A DNA stretch of 64,000 nucleotides from Caldifarciminota bacterium. Lineage in GTDB: Bacteria; Hydrothermota; Hydrothermia; UBA1063; CAJXJZ01. Positions 17,212-25,414 of this stretch are shown piece by piece (within the stretch, counting starts at the first letter, position 1; each line of letters begins with the position of its first letter). Under the pieces are notes generated by a model. That model was not told where the DNA came from. It made no database searches and saw only the letters and a list, made by a program, of their open reading frames with translations. The DNA lies in assembly GCA_026986775.1 (NCBI GenBank), contig JALSNX010000030.1, forward strand, positions 143,483-207,482, read 5' to 3'. The position numbers were made by a program, and so were the translations under genes.

Positions 17212-18285
17212 ATGGCTAAAGGTGCATGGATTAAAAAAGGTGACCCAAATAAATCGGCAGGCTGGTTTCTTGCAGAACTCAGAAGAAAAGACCTTGTAAA
17301 AGGTGTTCTTGCCCAAAAAGAAATGTATCCCGGCCAGGGAGCCTGGCACTATCTCTTGAAAGAGCCTGAAGATATTGAGAACACAAAGGTTTTTATTCCA
17401 TTTATGGGCTCAAGTGGAGCCACGGCGGTATCCAAACTTACGAAGGATAAGCCCCTGCCTGAACCTGTTGCAGTTGTATTGAGGCCATGTGAGGTAAGGG
17501 GTGTTGTGGAGCTCACAAAATACAAGCAGATTCAACTTGATAACCTCATTATTATAAGTTTTGATTGTGTTGGTGCCTATCCACGCAGGGTGTATCTAAA
17601 TAATCCTGTGGATTTACCTGAAGATGAGGATAAACTGCGTGGGTCATGTAGAAGATGCAAGAGGTTCACACCTAATTTTGGTGATATAACTCTTACCTAT
17701 TTAGGTATTGATGAGGGAATAATGGCCATACCCATATCAGATAGAGGTGAGGAACTTCTCAAATCTCTTGGACTTGAACTTGTGGATGTTCCCGAAGAAA
17801 GAGACAAAAAACTTGCAGAGATGGAGGATAAGCGTCTTAAAGAGAGAGAAAAGGAGTTTAAGGCATTTGCTGATGAATACGGTGGAATGGACGGTCAGCT
17901 CAAGTTCTTCGGAAAGTGTATAAACTGTAAGAACTGCATGGAAAACTGCCCCATATGTTTCTGTAAAGAATGCTTCTTCAAGTCTCCTTCACTTACATGG
18001 GATGCAGAGGTTTATATGGATATGCTTGAAAGCAAAGGTGCTGTGAGAATGCCAGAGGACCCGATTTTCTTCCAGTGGGGAAGGCTTGCGCACATAACAC
18101 CTTCCTGTATAGGATGTGGGCTCTGTACAGAGGCATGCCCGGTTGACATAAAGGTAGGTCTCATATTCTCCTATGTGGCCGAAAATGTGCAGGGTGCATT
18201 TGACTATGAGGCGGGTCGTTCCCTTGACGAGGCTCCAATTCTCATGGAATTCAGGGAAAAAGAACTTGAAGACCTTGCAATGTGA
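17212..18285 (+). CDS. FrhB/FdhB-like flavo-iron-sulfur subunit of the Hdr complex
   Basis: The 357-residue protein resembles the beta subunit family of F420 hydrogenase and formate dehydrogenase (FrhB/FdhB). It has VVLRPCEVRGVVELTKYKQ followed by IIISFDCVGAYP, a CRRCKRF pair, then CINCKNCMENCPICFC and CIGCGLCTEACP. These would carry several Fe-S clusters and probably a flavin that takes electrons from a soluble donor. No FdhA-type molybdopterin subunit is adjacent. It is the last gene of the operon, 11 bases after mvhD with GGAGGC as ribosome-binding site, followed by a strong terminator. The donor (NADH, F420, formate, H2) cannot be decided from the sequence. Confidence 0.85.
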   Translation: MAKGAWIKKGDPNKSAGWFLAELRRKDLVKGVLAQKEMYPGQGAWHYLLKEPEDIENTKVFIPFMGSSGATAVSKLTKDKPLPEPVAVVLRPCEVRGVVELTKYKQIQLDNLIIISFDCVGAYPRRVYLNNPVDLPEDEDKLRGSCRRCKRFTPNFGDITLTYLGIDEGIMAIPISDRGEELLKSLGLELVDVPEERDKKLAEMEDKRLKEREKEFKAFADEYGGMDGQLKFFGKCINCKNCMENCPICFCKECFFKSPSLTWDAEVYMDMLESKGAVRMPEDPIFFQWGRLAHITPSCIGCGLCTEACPVDIKVGLIFSYVAENVQGAFDYEAGRSLDEAPILMEFREKELEDLAM

Positions 18286-18310
18286 AAAGGAACATTCATT
18301 ATGAACATGA

Positions 18311-18343
18311 AAAATGGGCGGGTTATCCCGCCCATTTTATTTT
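18311..18343 (+). terminator. Intrinsic terminator of the Hdr operon
   Basis: Stem GGGCGGG/CCCGCCC with loop TTAT, extended by five flanking A-T pairs to about 12 bp, followed by a T-rich run. It begins 25 bases after the last Hdr gene. Confidence 0.88.
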
Positions 18344-18346
18344 AAT

Positions 18347-19456
18347 ATGACCGAAAAAGTAGTTAAATTTGTAAGAAAAGAGGCGCTGTTTTTCCTGCTA
18401 TCTCTTTTATTACTGATATTGACGGTGCTGTACCCATATAAAATATCGGAATACCCTTCTTACATTGACATAAAGACCATTCTTACGCTTTTTGCTTTAA
18501 TGCTTATAACTACAGGATTTAAGCTCAGCGGATTTTTTGATAGCTTCGCATGGAGTGTATTAAAAAAACTTAGAGTGGAGCGGCAGGTGGCATTTTTCAT
18601 GGTTTTATTATCTATTCTTCTTTCTACATTCCTCACCAACGATATAACCCTGTTTATAGTGATTCCAGTAGCATTAAGCCTTCAAAACATGATGGAGAAT
18701 GATATGAGGAATTTGCTTGTGCTTCTGGCACTTGGCGTGAATGCCGGTTCTCTTCTTACACCAATTGGTAATCCGCAAAACATATTTTTGTGGCATAACT
18801 GGGGAATTTCCTTTATGGGCTTCATTGTCAGGATGTTCCCGCTTTTTGTCTTTATGTGTGTGGGGGTGTTACTCATAACAGCATTTACCTTTTACAGGGA
18901 TGATATTGTCTTAAGGGAAGACAAAAAGGTTTCAGAAAATTACAACCGAAAACTCTTTATTCTGTCTTTGTTTTTGATGATTTTATTTATCATAGCACTT
19001 TTGACAGAAAATATAAGGTACTTTGCACCGTTTGTATTTATAGTGTATTTGATATTCGCCTTTGAGGTAATAAAAGACACCGATTTTATGCTTATTTTAC
19101 TGTTTATTCTCATGTTTGTGCTGTTTTCGCTTATAGCAAATATACCCATTGTTATCAGAATTGCTGACCATTTAAACGTGCACACAAGGGAAGGTACATT
19201 CCTCTGGTCAGCAATTTTCTCTCAGGTTATGAGCAATGTCCCATCGGCCATTTTCACAAGCAAATTTTCACATGATTTTCTTGCCATAGCCTATGGAACG
19301 AACGTAGGAGGGACAGGTATAATAATCGGCTCTTTAGCCAACCTGATAGTCCTCAGGCTTTCGGATAAAGAGGGCTTTATTTCCCGTTTCCACCGGTATT
19401 CTGTGCCATTTTTCATTATAAGTTTACTCGTTATTTACATTTTACTGACTGTGTAA
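18347..19456 (+). CDS. ArsB/NhaD/SLC13-superfamily ion transporter
   Basis: The protein is about 369 residues with roughly ten hydrophobic segments. It has the two pseudo-repeat motifs of the ion-transporter superfamily, TNDITLFIVIP with NAGSLLTPIGNPQNI and SNVPSAIF with GTNVGGTGIIIGSLANLIV. It should export or exchange anions or Na+/H+ across the inner membrane. The substrate is unknown, and arsenite or carboxylate are alternatives. The track starts at 18314, but that ATG lies inside the preceding terminator stem, so the ATG at 18347 (MTEKVVKF) is preferred. It has no clear Shine-Dalgarno, so the start remains uncertain. Confidence 0.82.
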   Translation: MTEKVVKFVRKEALFFLLSLLLLILTVLYPYKISEYPSYIDIKTILTLFALMLITTGFKLSGFFDSFAWSVLKKLRVERQVAFFMVLLSILLSTFLTNDITLFIVIPVALSLQNMMENDMRNLLVLLALGVNAGSLLTPIGNPQNIFLWHNWGISFMGFIVRMFPLFVFMCVGVLLITAFTFYRDDIVLREDKKVSENYNRKLFILSLFLMILFIIALLTENIRYFAPFVFIVYLIFAFEVIKDTDFMLILLFILMFVLFSLIANIPIVIRIADHLNVHTREGTFLWSAIFSQVMSNVPSAIFTSKFSHDFLAIAYGTNVGGTGIIIGSLANLIVLRLSDKEGFISRFHRYSVPFFIISLLVIYILLTV

Positions 19457-19461
19457 TATAT

Positions 19462-19490
19462 TTGAACAAATTAAACCACTGCTTTATATT
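19462..19490 (+). promoter_or_regulatory. Candidate promoter with long leader before the DJ-1/PfpI gene
   Basis: TTGAAC (19462-19467), a 17-bp spacer and TATATT (19485-19490). A transcript would carry about 150 bases of untranslated leader before the ATG at 19651. Confidence 0.5.
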
Positions 19491-19534
19491 AAATGTGTTC
19501 TGGTAGCCTGATTCTTATATATTTCTGAATGTTT

Positions 19535-19554
19535 GATAATTGATACCAATTATC
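19535..19554. repeat. Inverted repeat in the leader of the DJ-1/PfpI gene
   Basis: GATAATTG and CAATTATC are perfect 8-bp arms around ATAC. It lacks a T-run, so it is not a standard terminator. It could be an operator or an RNA hairpin. Confidence 0.5.
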
Positions 19555-19650
19555 TGTTGGAAGGGGAAACGCTATCAGAGTTTTATTTATCATCCTTAAA
19601 AGAATTACACAGGGGGTGAGATTAAAATTTATTCAAGTAAGGAGGAGATT

Positions 19651-20406
19651 ATGAAAAGGATTTTGATGCCACTTGCCACTTACGGATTTGACCCCACGGA
19701 GAGTGCTATTCCATGGAAGCTTCTTACGGAAAGAGGCATAAAGGTTGTATTCGCCACACCATCTGGAGATGTTCCGAAAGCTGATGAAATTATGCTTAAT
19801 GGCAATGGGCTCGGTATTTTCAGGGCTCTGCTTGTGGCCAAAGATGATGCGATTATTGCCTATAAAAATATGGAACAAAGTAAGGAGTTTTTGAGTCCAA
19901 TAAGATATGAAGATATTAAAGTGGATGAGTATGATGGCATATTTTTACCCGGTGGACATCATAAAGGTGTTCGGGAATACCTTGAATCCAGTGTCTTACA
20001 GGAAAAAGTGGTGGAGTTTTTTAGAATGAGAAAAAAAGTTGCTGCCATATGCCATGGTCCTTTGTTACTTGCCCGAAGTATTGATGCAAGCACTGGAAAA
20101 TCAGTTATTTATGAGTATAAAACTACTTCTCTTCTGAAAAAACAGGAGCTTCTGGCTTATTACCTCACAAGACACAATCTTGGTGACTATTATTTGACCT
20201 ATCCCGGTCAGACTGTGGAAGATGAGGTAAAGAAAGTGCTTGCCAGTGAAAAACAATTTATACACGGACCTGTGCCTTTATTCAGAGATTCAGAGACCAA
20301 TCTAAGGTGGGGATTTAAGGTTGTTGATAGAAACTACACTTCGGCAAGATGGCCGGGAGATGTTTATAATCTTACTTTTGCCTTTATTGACATGTTATTA
20401 GAGTGA
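19651..20406 (+). CDS. DJ-1/PfpI family protein (Hsp31/glyoxalase III-like)
   Basis: The 251-residue protein has the class I glutamine-amidotransferase-like fold of DJ-1/PfpI, with IFLPGGHHKGVREY and the nucleophile elbow AAICHGPLLLARS carrying the reactive Cys. Its length and the ATPSGD segment fit the Hsp31/glyoxalase-like branch, which handles methylglyoxal damage or acts as a chaperone. AAGGAGGAG precedes the ATG. It is followed closely by the esterase gene, so the two may be co-transcribed. The exact activity cannot be assigned. Confidence 0.85.
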   Translation: MKRILMPLATYGFDPTESAIPWKLLTERGIKVVFATPSGDVPKADEIMLNGNGLGIFRALLVAKDDAIIAYKNMEQSKEFLSPIRYEDIKVDEYDGIFLPGGHHKGVREYLESSVLQEKVVEFFRMRKKVAAICHGPLLLARSIDASTGKSVIYEYKTTSLLKKQELLAYYLTRHNLGDYYLTYPGQTVEDEVKKVLASEKQFIHGPVPLFRDSETNLRWGFKVVDRNYTSARWPGDVYNLTFAFIDMLLE

Positions 20407-20424
20407 AAATCAGTGGAGGTTTTC

Positions 20425-21402
20425 ATGTTTAGATGGAGTGTGATTTTCTTTCTGGTTCTAATTGGATGTGCACATATCTGGCCTTCTGGACACCCAGACT
20501 CAGACCATATAGCAGTCACAAGTTACATTACAGTTGATGGAACAAAGAGGCGGTATGCCCTGTATGTGCCTAAAAATGCTGGCAATGTTCGGCTGCCTGT
20601 TGTTTTTGAGTTACACGGTGGAGGAATTTACATTGAAGATATGACCGGTGAAAGTAGGTATAAGACGCCGTATAAATTGTGGATGAAACTTGCTGATTCG
20701 GAGAAGTTCATCGTAGTTTACCCGGAGGGTCTGAATGGTGCTTACGGAAAGCCTACATGGAATGATTGCAGGGGTGATTGCACAGTAAATTCTGACGCGG
20801 ATGATGTGCACTTCATAGAGGTGCTAATTGATACCCTCTCAAAGTTGTACAATATTGATACTACCCGCATATATGTATCTGGCACTTCAAATGGTGGTTT
20901 TATGGCTTTAAGGCTTGCTGTGTGTATCCCCCATAAAATAGCGGCTGTGGCTTCAGTTGCTGCGTCTATGCCAGCTGTATCCGAGTGCCCTGACCCACAT
21001 GTTCCTGTGTCTGTGTTGTTTATGAATGGCACTGATGACAATCATATGCCGTATGAAGGTGGACTTCTGGGAAATCCACCAGATACTGTAAATGGGACGG
21101 CAATGCCAACAGATAGTGCTGTACTTCTCTGGATTAATATAGACCATACAGATACAGTTCCATCTGTTGATACCTTTCCTGACCTTGACCCTGATGATGG
21201 AGGGGTGGTGGAAAGGTTCGTATATTCAGGTGGCATAGACTCAACAGAAGTTGTATTATACAAAGTTCATGGTGGAGGGCATTCGGCACCAAGTATAAAA
21301 GAGCAATATTCGGCACTGTATGAGCATTACTTTAACAGACAGAATCATGATATAGAGATGGTAAATGAGGTGTGGGAGTTCTTTAAAAGTAAGAGACGGT
21401 GA
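20425..21402 (+). CDS. Lipoprotein esterase of the poly(3-hydroxybutyrate) depolymerase/LpqC family
   Basis: The preferred start is ATG 20425, because the track's GTG at 20413 includes the GGAGG ribosome-binding site; this gives 325 residues. A short hydrophobic signal ends in the lipobox LIGC, so the protein should be lipid-anchored outside the inner membrane. The alpha/beta-hydrolase core shows VVFELHGGG (oxyanion region), WNDCRGDC, the nucleophile GTSNGGFMA, NGTDDNHMPY (acid) and VHGGGHSAP (His). The family cleaves ester bonds in polyhydroxyalkanoates, feruloyl esters and similar substrates; the actual substrate is unknown. Confidence 0.85.
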   Translation: MFRWSVIFFLVLIGCAHIWPSGHPDSDHIAVTSYITVDGTKRRYALYVPKNAGNVRLPVVFELHGGGIYIEDMTGESRYKTPYKLWMKLADSEKFIVVYPEGLNGAYGKPTWNDCRGDCTVNSDADDVHFIEVLIDTLSKLYNIDTTRIYVSGTSNGGFMALRLAVCIPHKIAAVASVAASMPAVSECPDPHVPVSVLFMNGTDDNHMPYEGGLLGNPPDTVNGTAMPTDSAVLLWINIDHTDTVPSVDTFPDLDPDDGGVVERFVYSGGIDSTEVVLYKVHGGGHSAPSIKEQYSALYEHYFNRQNHDIEMVNEVWEFFKSKRR

Positions 21403-21479
21403 TGATTGCATTAAGCCAGAGTTTATAGATGGTTTTATTGGTATCCATCTGAACGATTTTCAATTAATTACTCTCCTTT

Positions 21480-21507
21480 CTGATTAACATCCAGTTCCCT
21501 TTATACT
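21480..21507 (+). promoter_or_regulatory. Leaderless promoter of the asparaginase gene
   Basis: CTGATT (21480-21485), a 16-bp spacer and TATACT (21502-21507). Only six bases separate the -10 box from the ATG at 21514, so the transcript should start at or next to the start codon. No Shine-Dalgarno is present. Confidence 0.6.
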
Positions 21508-21513
21508 AAAAGT

Positions 21514-22515
21514 ATGAACAAGCCCAGAATACTCCTTCTTTTTTGCGGAGGTACCATTATAATGAAGAAAGGTGCCCATGGTACACTTGTACCTCCCGAT
21601 GACGAAAGGGAGGCAATAGATATTCTCATGAGCATAGAGCCAAGAATAAAGGATATAGCCCACATAGACCTTGAGTATATAGCCAATATGGACAGCACCA
21701 ATATGACTCCTCATGAGTGGGACATTATAATAGATGCAATTGAAAGAAACTATGCGTATTATGATGGCTTTGTAATAACCCATGGCACTGACACGATGGC
21801 CTACACAGCCTCTGCTTTGTCCATAGCAATACAGAATCTTGGTAAACCCATAATTTTGACAGGCTCACAGATTCCAGCCTATGCCTTATACACAGATGCA
21901 AGGCGCAATCTCATAAATGCTATACGTGTAGCAACACTTGATATAAGTGGTGTTTATATTGTTTTTGATGAAAGGATTATTATGGGTGCAAGAGCCACCA
22001 AGGCATCAGAGTCAAAACTTGATGCATTTCAAACTGTTAACAACAGAGATGCAGGGGAAATTCGTATAGAGATAGAACTCTCATCGGATGTTCCCCGAAG
22101 GCACAGAGGAAAAATTAGAGTGATAAAGGGCTTTGAATCTGATGTTTTCGTTACATCTCTTATTCCAGGGCAGGATGTTACAGACCTTGAATTTTTGCTT
22201 GATAATGAGAGGATTAAAGGCATAATTATCAAGGCTTTTGGCACTGGAAATATTCCATACAATTTTGAATCATTCTTCAGAAAAGCACGTGAGAAAAGGG
22301 TTCCCATTGTAATTACTTCACAATGCCTGCATGGAGTCACGAGAATGCAGTGCTATGATGTGGGAAGAAGGGCACTTGAACTTGGCGCAATTGAAGGTTA
22401 TGACCAGAGCCTTGAAGTACTTGTAGTAAAACTCATGTGGGCATTGAGACACTATCCTTATGAAGAAATAAAGAAAGTAATTAACACCAATTTTGTTGGA
22501 GAGTTGAAGGTATGA
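21514..22515 (+). CDS. ansA: Type I L-asparaginase
   Basis: The 333-residue enzyme hydrolyses asparagine to aspartate and ammonia. It carries both catalytic threonine motifs: an N-terminal LLFCGGTIIM (usually GGTI) and ITHGTDTMAYTASAL, along with NMDSTNM and TGSQIPAY. There is no signal peptide, consistent with the cytoplasmic type I group. GatD-like amidotransferase subunits share the fold but normally have an extra N-terminal domain and a gatE neighbour, neither of which is seen. Transcription is predicted to be leaderless. The stop overlaps the next start by four bases. Confidence 0.92.
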   Translation: MNKPRILLLFCGGTIIMKKGAHGTLVPPDDEREAIDILMSIEPRIKDIAHIDLEYIANMDSTNMTPHEWDIIIDAIERNYAYYDGFVITHGTDTMAYTASALSIAIQNLGKPIILTGSQIPAYALYTDARRNLINAIRVATLDISGVYIVFDERIIMGARATKASESKLDAFQTVNNRDAGEIRIEIELSSDVPRRHRGKIRVIKGFESDVFVTSLIPGQDVTDLEFLLDNERIKGIIIKAFGTGNIPYNFESFFRKAREKRVPIVITSQCLHGVTRMQCYDVGRRALELGAIEGYDQSLEVLVVKLMWALRHYPYEEIKKVINTNFVGELKV

Positions 22516-24398
22516 TGAATTTAATGCTATTGATTTTAGGATTTTCAGGGCTTTTTAAAGGAACGATTAATTTTACAGTAAAGGAAGCTTATACGGGGAG
22601 GAGAACATCCTGTGAGGTTAGTGTATTTAAGGGGAAAAACACGATACTCAGAGAGCATGTTAACGGAGAATGGAAGGTTCTTCTGAAAGCAGGTGATTAC
22701 ATGTTTGTATTTACAAAGGATGGTTATTTCCCACTCTCAGCCAATTTCAAAGTTAAAAGAGACACGGTTCTTAATGTGACCGTTTATCTTTCACCAGAAC
22801 ATACAGAGGACATTTTCCCACCACAGGTGGAAGGTATATGGATTATAAGGGGGTATGTTACTGACCATGATGGTAAGCCCATAGAGGGTGTAAAGGTCAG
22901 TGTAAAAAGTAAAAATATAAGTACAATGACAGATAAAAATGGGGTATTTGAATTCTCATTGCCGAAAGAGCATGTGCAAATCACCCATGATTTTATTCCA
23001 GAGGATACGATTATACTTGCAAAAAACGGATATAAGACGTATTACAGGGAGATATACCGTCTTGAAGAAAATGTAGTGCTTCAAGTATCAATGGAAAAAG
23101 GCAGGGGAATTGTATTTAAAGAAGAGAAAAAAAGCCCTGGTACCGGCAATTCTCATACTCCAGAGGTAAAAAAAAACGCAATAAATTCTGAAAAGAGGGC
23201 TGTTTTAGACCCACCGTCTTCCATAAGGGTTGGAACCAACTGCACGGGTGCTGACTGTCAGGATGTGTCTGTTATGAGCTTTGAGTACTATGTTGCAAGT
23301 GGTCTTGATGATGAGTGGATTGCATCGTGGAATACGCATTCTTTGAGAGCGGGAGCCCTTGCTTACAGGTCTTATGCTGCGTGGTATGTCGCACATCCAC
23401 TCTCGGCAAACTATGACATTTGCAATACAACCTACTGTCAGGTGTGGGATGGAAGCGATGTATATCAGAGCGTTTATTATGCAGCAGAGATAACAGCAGG
23501 TATTATGCTTTCAAAGGATGGTGTAGTGGCAAGGAGCGAGTATTCAGCTGAAAACAATAATTGCGGTTGTGGTGATGGATATGCGGGAGATGGAACTTAC
23601 TGGCCCTGTGTTAGTGATACAATATGCAGAGGGCACAGTTGTTTTGGTCATGGAAGGGGAATGTGTCAGTGGGGAAGTTCAAGATGGGCGGATGCCGGAT
23701 ATTTATGGAAATGGATTGTGGAGCATTATTATAACCCGGGTGGTATATATATCGGGACACCGTTTGTCTTAACCTCAGTTTCATTGTCCGATACAGTGTT
23801 GAACAGGGGTGATACATTTACAATCTATTACCGTGTTTACTCCTATGCAGAAAATGCCCATTCAAACATACTCCTTGGAGCATCCATATATAGCGACAGT
23901 ACGGGATTTATAAGTGACCCTGAAAATGATGACAGTGCCCTGATTAAGCCTGATACTTCTTCTGTGGTTTTAAGAAAATTTGTAATACCTGATAGTGCGA
24001 AAGAGGGATGGTATGACCTTTATGTGGCACTGTGGCTTGATGTGGATGAGGATGGCAGAATAACTTCAAAAGACCTTGCTCTTTATCTTGAAGTAAAGCA
24101 GAATGCACTCTATATAGGCACAACTTCTATTCAGGAAAAAGAGATTGGTGAAGATTATAAGAACACTTTAATACTTGGCAAAGAAAGACATATAAGTTTT
24201 ACGACTTTGAGGAGAACGAGGGTAGAGGTTAATCTTTATGACGCAGATGGCAGACTTGTAAAAAAACTGCTGTCAGCATATTTGAAACGAGGAATTCATC
24301 ACATTAAAATATCACCGCTTGGCTTAAGATCAGGCATATATTTTCTTGTTATGAGAACGGATAGATGGAAGAAAACCGTAAAAATCGTGGTGCAGTAG
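22512..24398 (+). CDS. Exported SpoIID/LytB-domain protein with carboxypeptidase-regulatory-like repeats and a C-terminal sorting domain
   Basis: The 628-residue protein has a hydrophobic N-terminus (signal-like, MMNLMLLILGFSG). Two beta-sandwich units of the carboxypeptidase regulatory type follow (about residues 15-95 and 115-195, with GYVTDHDGKPIEGVKVSVK). Residues about 235-410 are SpoIID/LytB-like (VMSFEYYVASGLDDEWIASW, HSLRAGALAYRSYAAWYV, HGRGMCQWGSSRWA). A beta domain near 420-530 and an about 75-residue tail with VNLYDADGRLVKKL and GIYFLVM complete it; the tail is typical of Por/type IX-like sorting or FlgD-like domains. SpoIID cleaves glycan strands in sporulating Firmicutes, but homologues here would act on the cell wall or be surface proteins. 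ATGA coupling to the asparaginase is seen. Confidence 0.82.
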   Translation: MMNLMLLILGFSGLFKGTINFTVKEAYTGRRTSCEVSVFKGKNTILREHVNGEWKVLLKAGDYMFVFTKDGYFPLSANFKVKRDTVLNVTVYLSPEHTEDIFPPQVEGIWIIRGYVTDHDGKPIEGVKVSVKSKNISTMTDKNGVFEFSLPKEHVQITHDFIPEDTIILAKNGYKTYYREIYRLEENVVLQVSMEKGRGIVFKEEKKSPGTGNSHTPEVKKNAINSEKRAVLDPPSSIRVGTNCTGADCQDVSVMSFEYYVASGLDDEWIASWNTHSLRAGALAYRSYAAWYVAHPLSANYDICNTTYCQVWDGSDVYQSVYYAAEITAGIMLSKDGVVARSEYSAENNNCGCGDGYAGDGTYWPCVSDTICRGHSCFGHGRGMCQWGSSRWADAGYLWKWIVEHYYNPGGIYIGTPFVLTSVSLSDTVLNRGDTFTIYYRVYSYAENAHSNILLGASIYSDSTGFISDPENDDSALIKPDTSSVVLRKFVIPDSAKEGWYDLYVALWLDVDEDGRITSKDLALYLEVKQNALYIGTTSIQEKEIGEDYKNTLILGKERHISFTTLRRTRVEVNLYDADGRLVKKLLSAYLKRGIHHIKISPLGLRSGIYFLVMRTDRWKKTVKIVVQ

Positions 24399-24424
24399 AG
24401 TAATAATGTTTCTGCGATTTTTTA
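24380..24424 (+). terminator. Possible intrinsic terminator after the SpoIID-domain gene
   Basis: AAAAATCG...CAG can pair with CTG-CGATTTTTT with a five-base bulge, ending in a T-run just before the pyrB promoter. It overlaps the end of the upstream gene. Weaker than the other terminators in the window. Confidence 0.4.
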
Positions 24425-24427
24425 TGA

Positions 24428-24456
24428 TTGATTAAACACCTTGCTACATATATAAT
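24428..24456 (+). promoter_or_regulatory. Leaderless promoter of the pyrB operon
   Basis: TTGATT (24428-24433), a 17-bp spacer and perfect TATAAT (24451-24456), followed by seven bases and ATG at 24464. The predicted transcription start is the A of the start codon. The track's upstream start at 24428 falls inside the -35 box and is rejected. Confidence 0.75.
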
Positions 24457-24463
24457 TCAAGGG

Positions 24464-25414
24464 ATGCAGAAGGGATTAAGGCGCAAAGACCTTTTGGGGC
24501 TTAAAGACATTACAAAAGAGGAGATAGAACTTCTCCTTGAAACTGCCTTTTCAATGAAGGAGGTGCTGAAAAGGCCAATCAAGAAGATACCCACTCTCAG
24601 AGGAAAAACAATATGCTTTATGTTCTTTGAGCCTTCCACGAGGACAAGGAGTTCTTTTGAACTTGCAGCCAAGAGACTATCTGCTGACACGATTAATGTG
24701 TCCAGTTCGCAGAGTGCTCTCTTAAAAGGAGAAACTGTGCTTGATACATTGCTTAATGTGGATGCAATGGGTATTGATGCCTTTGTTATAAGACACGCCT
24801 CTTCAGGTCTCCCGCATTTTCTTTCACGTCATACTAATGCTTCTATTATCAATGCTGGAGATGGAATGCACGAGCATCCAACCCAGGCACTTCTGGATAT
24901 GATGACAATAAAAGAAAAGTTCGGGAAAATAGAGGGTCTTAATGTTTTAATTGCAGGTGATGTAAGACATTCTCGTGTAGCCCGTTCCAATATTTATGGT
25001 CTTTTGAAAATGGGAGCACATGTGAGGCTGTTCGGTCCGCCACCACTGGTCCCCCGTGAGTTTGAAAAGTTAGGGGCGCGTGTGTTTTACGATAAGAATA
25101 AGGCGCTTGATGGTGTGGATGTTGTTATGGGGCTCAGGATACAGAAGGAAAGACTGAAGGAGAGTTTTTTCCCATCCATAAGGGAGTACAGAAAGTTCTT
25201 TGCAATAACACCTGATGATATAGAAAAACTTTCGGACAATGTACTTTTGATGCATCCAGGTCCTGTGAACTGGGGGGTGGAAATGGATTACGATATAATG
25301 AAAGTTAAGAATAATGTAATCCTTGAGCAGGTTACAAATGGTGTTGCTGTTAGAATGTCTGTTCTGTATCATCTTATAAGTGGAGAGAGGGATAATGAAG
25401 AAGATATTAATTAA
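24464..25414 (+). CDS. pyrB: Aspartate carbamoyltransferase catalytic chain
   Basis: PyrB makes carbamoyl-aspartate in pyrimidine synthesis. The corrected start at 24464 gives 316 residues, the usual length. Carbamoyl-phosphate-binding motifs are clear: FEPSTRTRSSFELAAKRL, HEHPTQALLDM, and HPGPVNWGVEMD near the C-terminus. No pyrI regulatory chain is adjacent. The gene leads a long unit and overlaps pyrC by 20 bases. The predicted leaderless transcript leaves no room for a PyrR-type or translational attenuator in a 5' leader. Confidence 0.95.
   Translation: MQKGLRRKDLLGLKDITKEEIELLLETAFSMKEVLKRPIKKIPTLRGKTICFMFFEPSTRTRSSFELAAKRLSADTINVSSSQSALLKGETVLDTLLNVDAMGIDAFVIRHASSGLPHFLSRHTNASIINAGDGMHEHPTQALLDMMTIKEKFGKIEGLNVLIAGDVRHSRVARSNIYGLLKMGAHVRLFGPPPLVPREFEKLGARVFYDKNKALDGVDVVMGLRIQKERLKESFFPSIREYRKFFAITPDDIEKLSDNVLLMHPGPVNWGVEMDYDIMKVKNNVILEQVTNGVAVRMSVLYHLISGERDNEEDIN

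Noticed and set aside
18314-18346. Upstream ATG start for the ion transporter
   Set aside because: These codons are the terminator hairpin of the Hdr operon; the protein family start fits the ATG at 18347 better.
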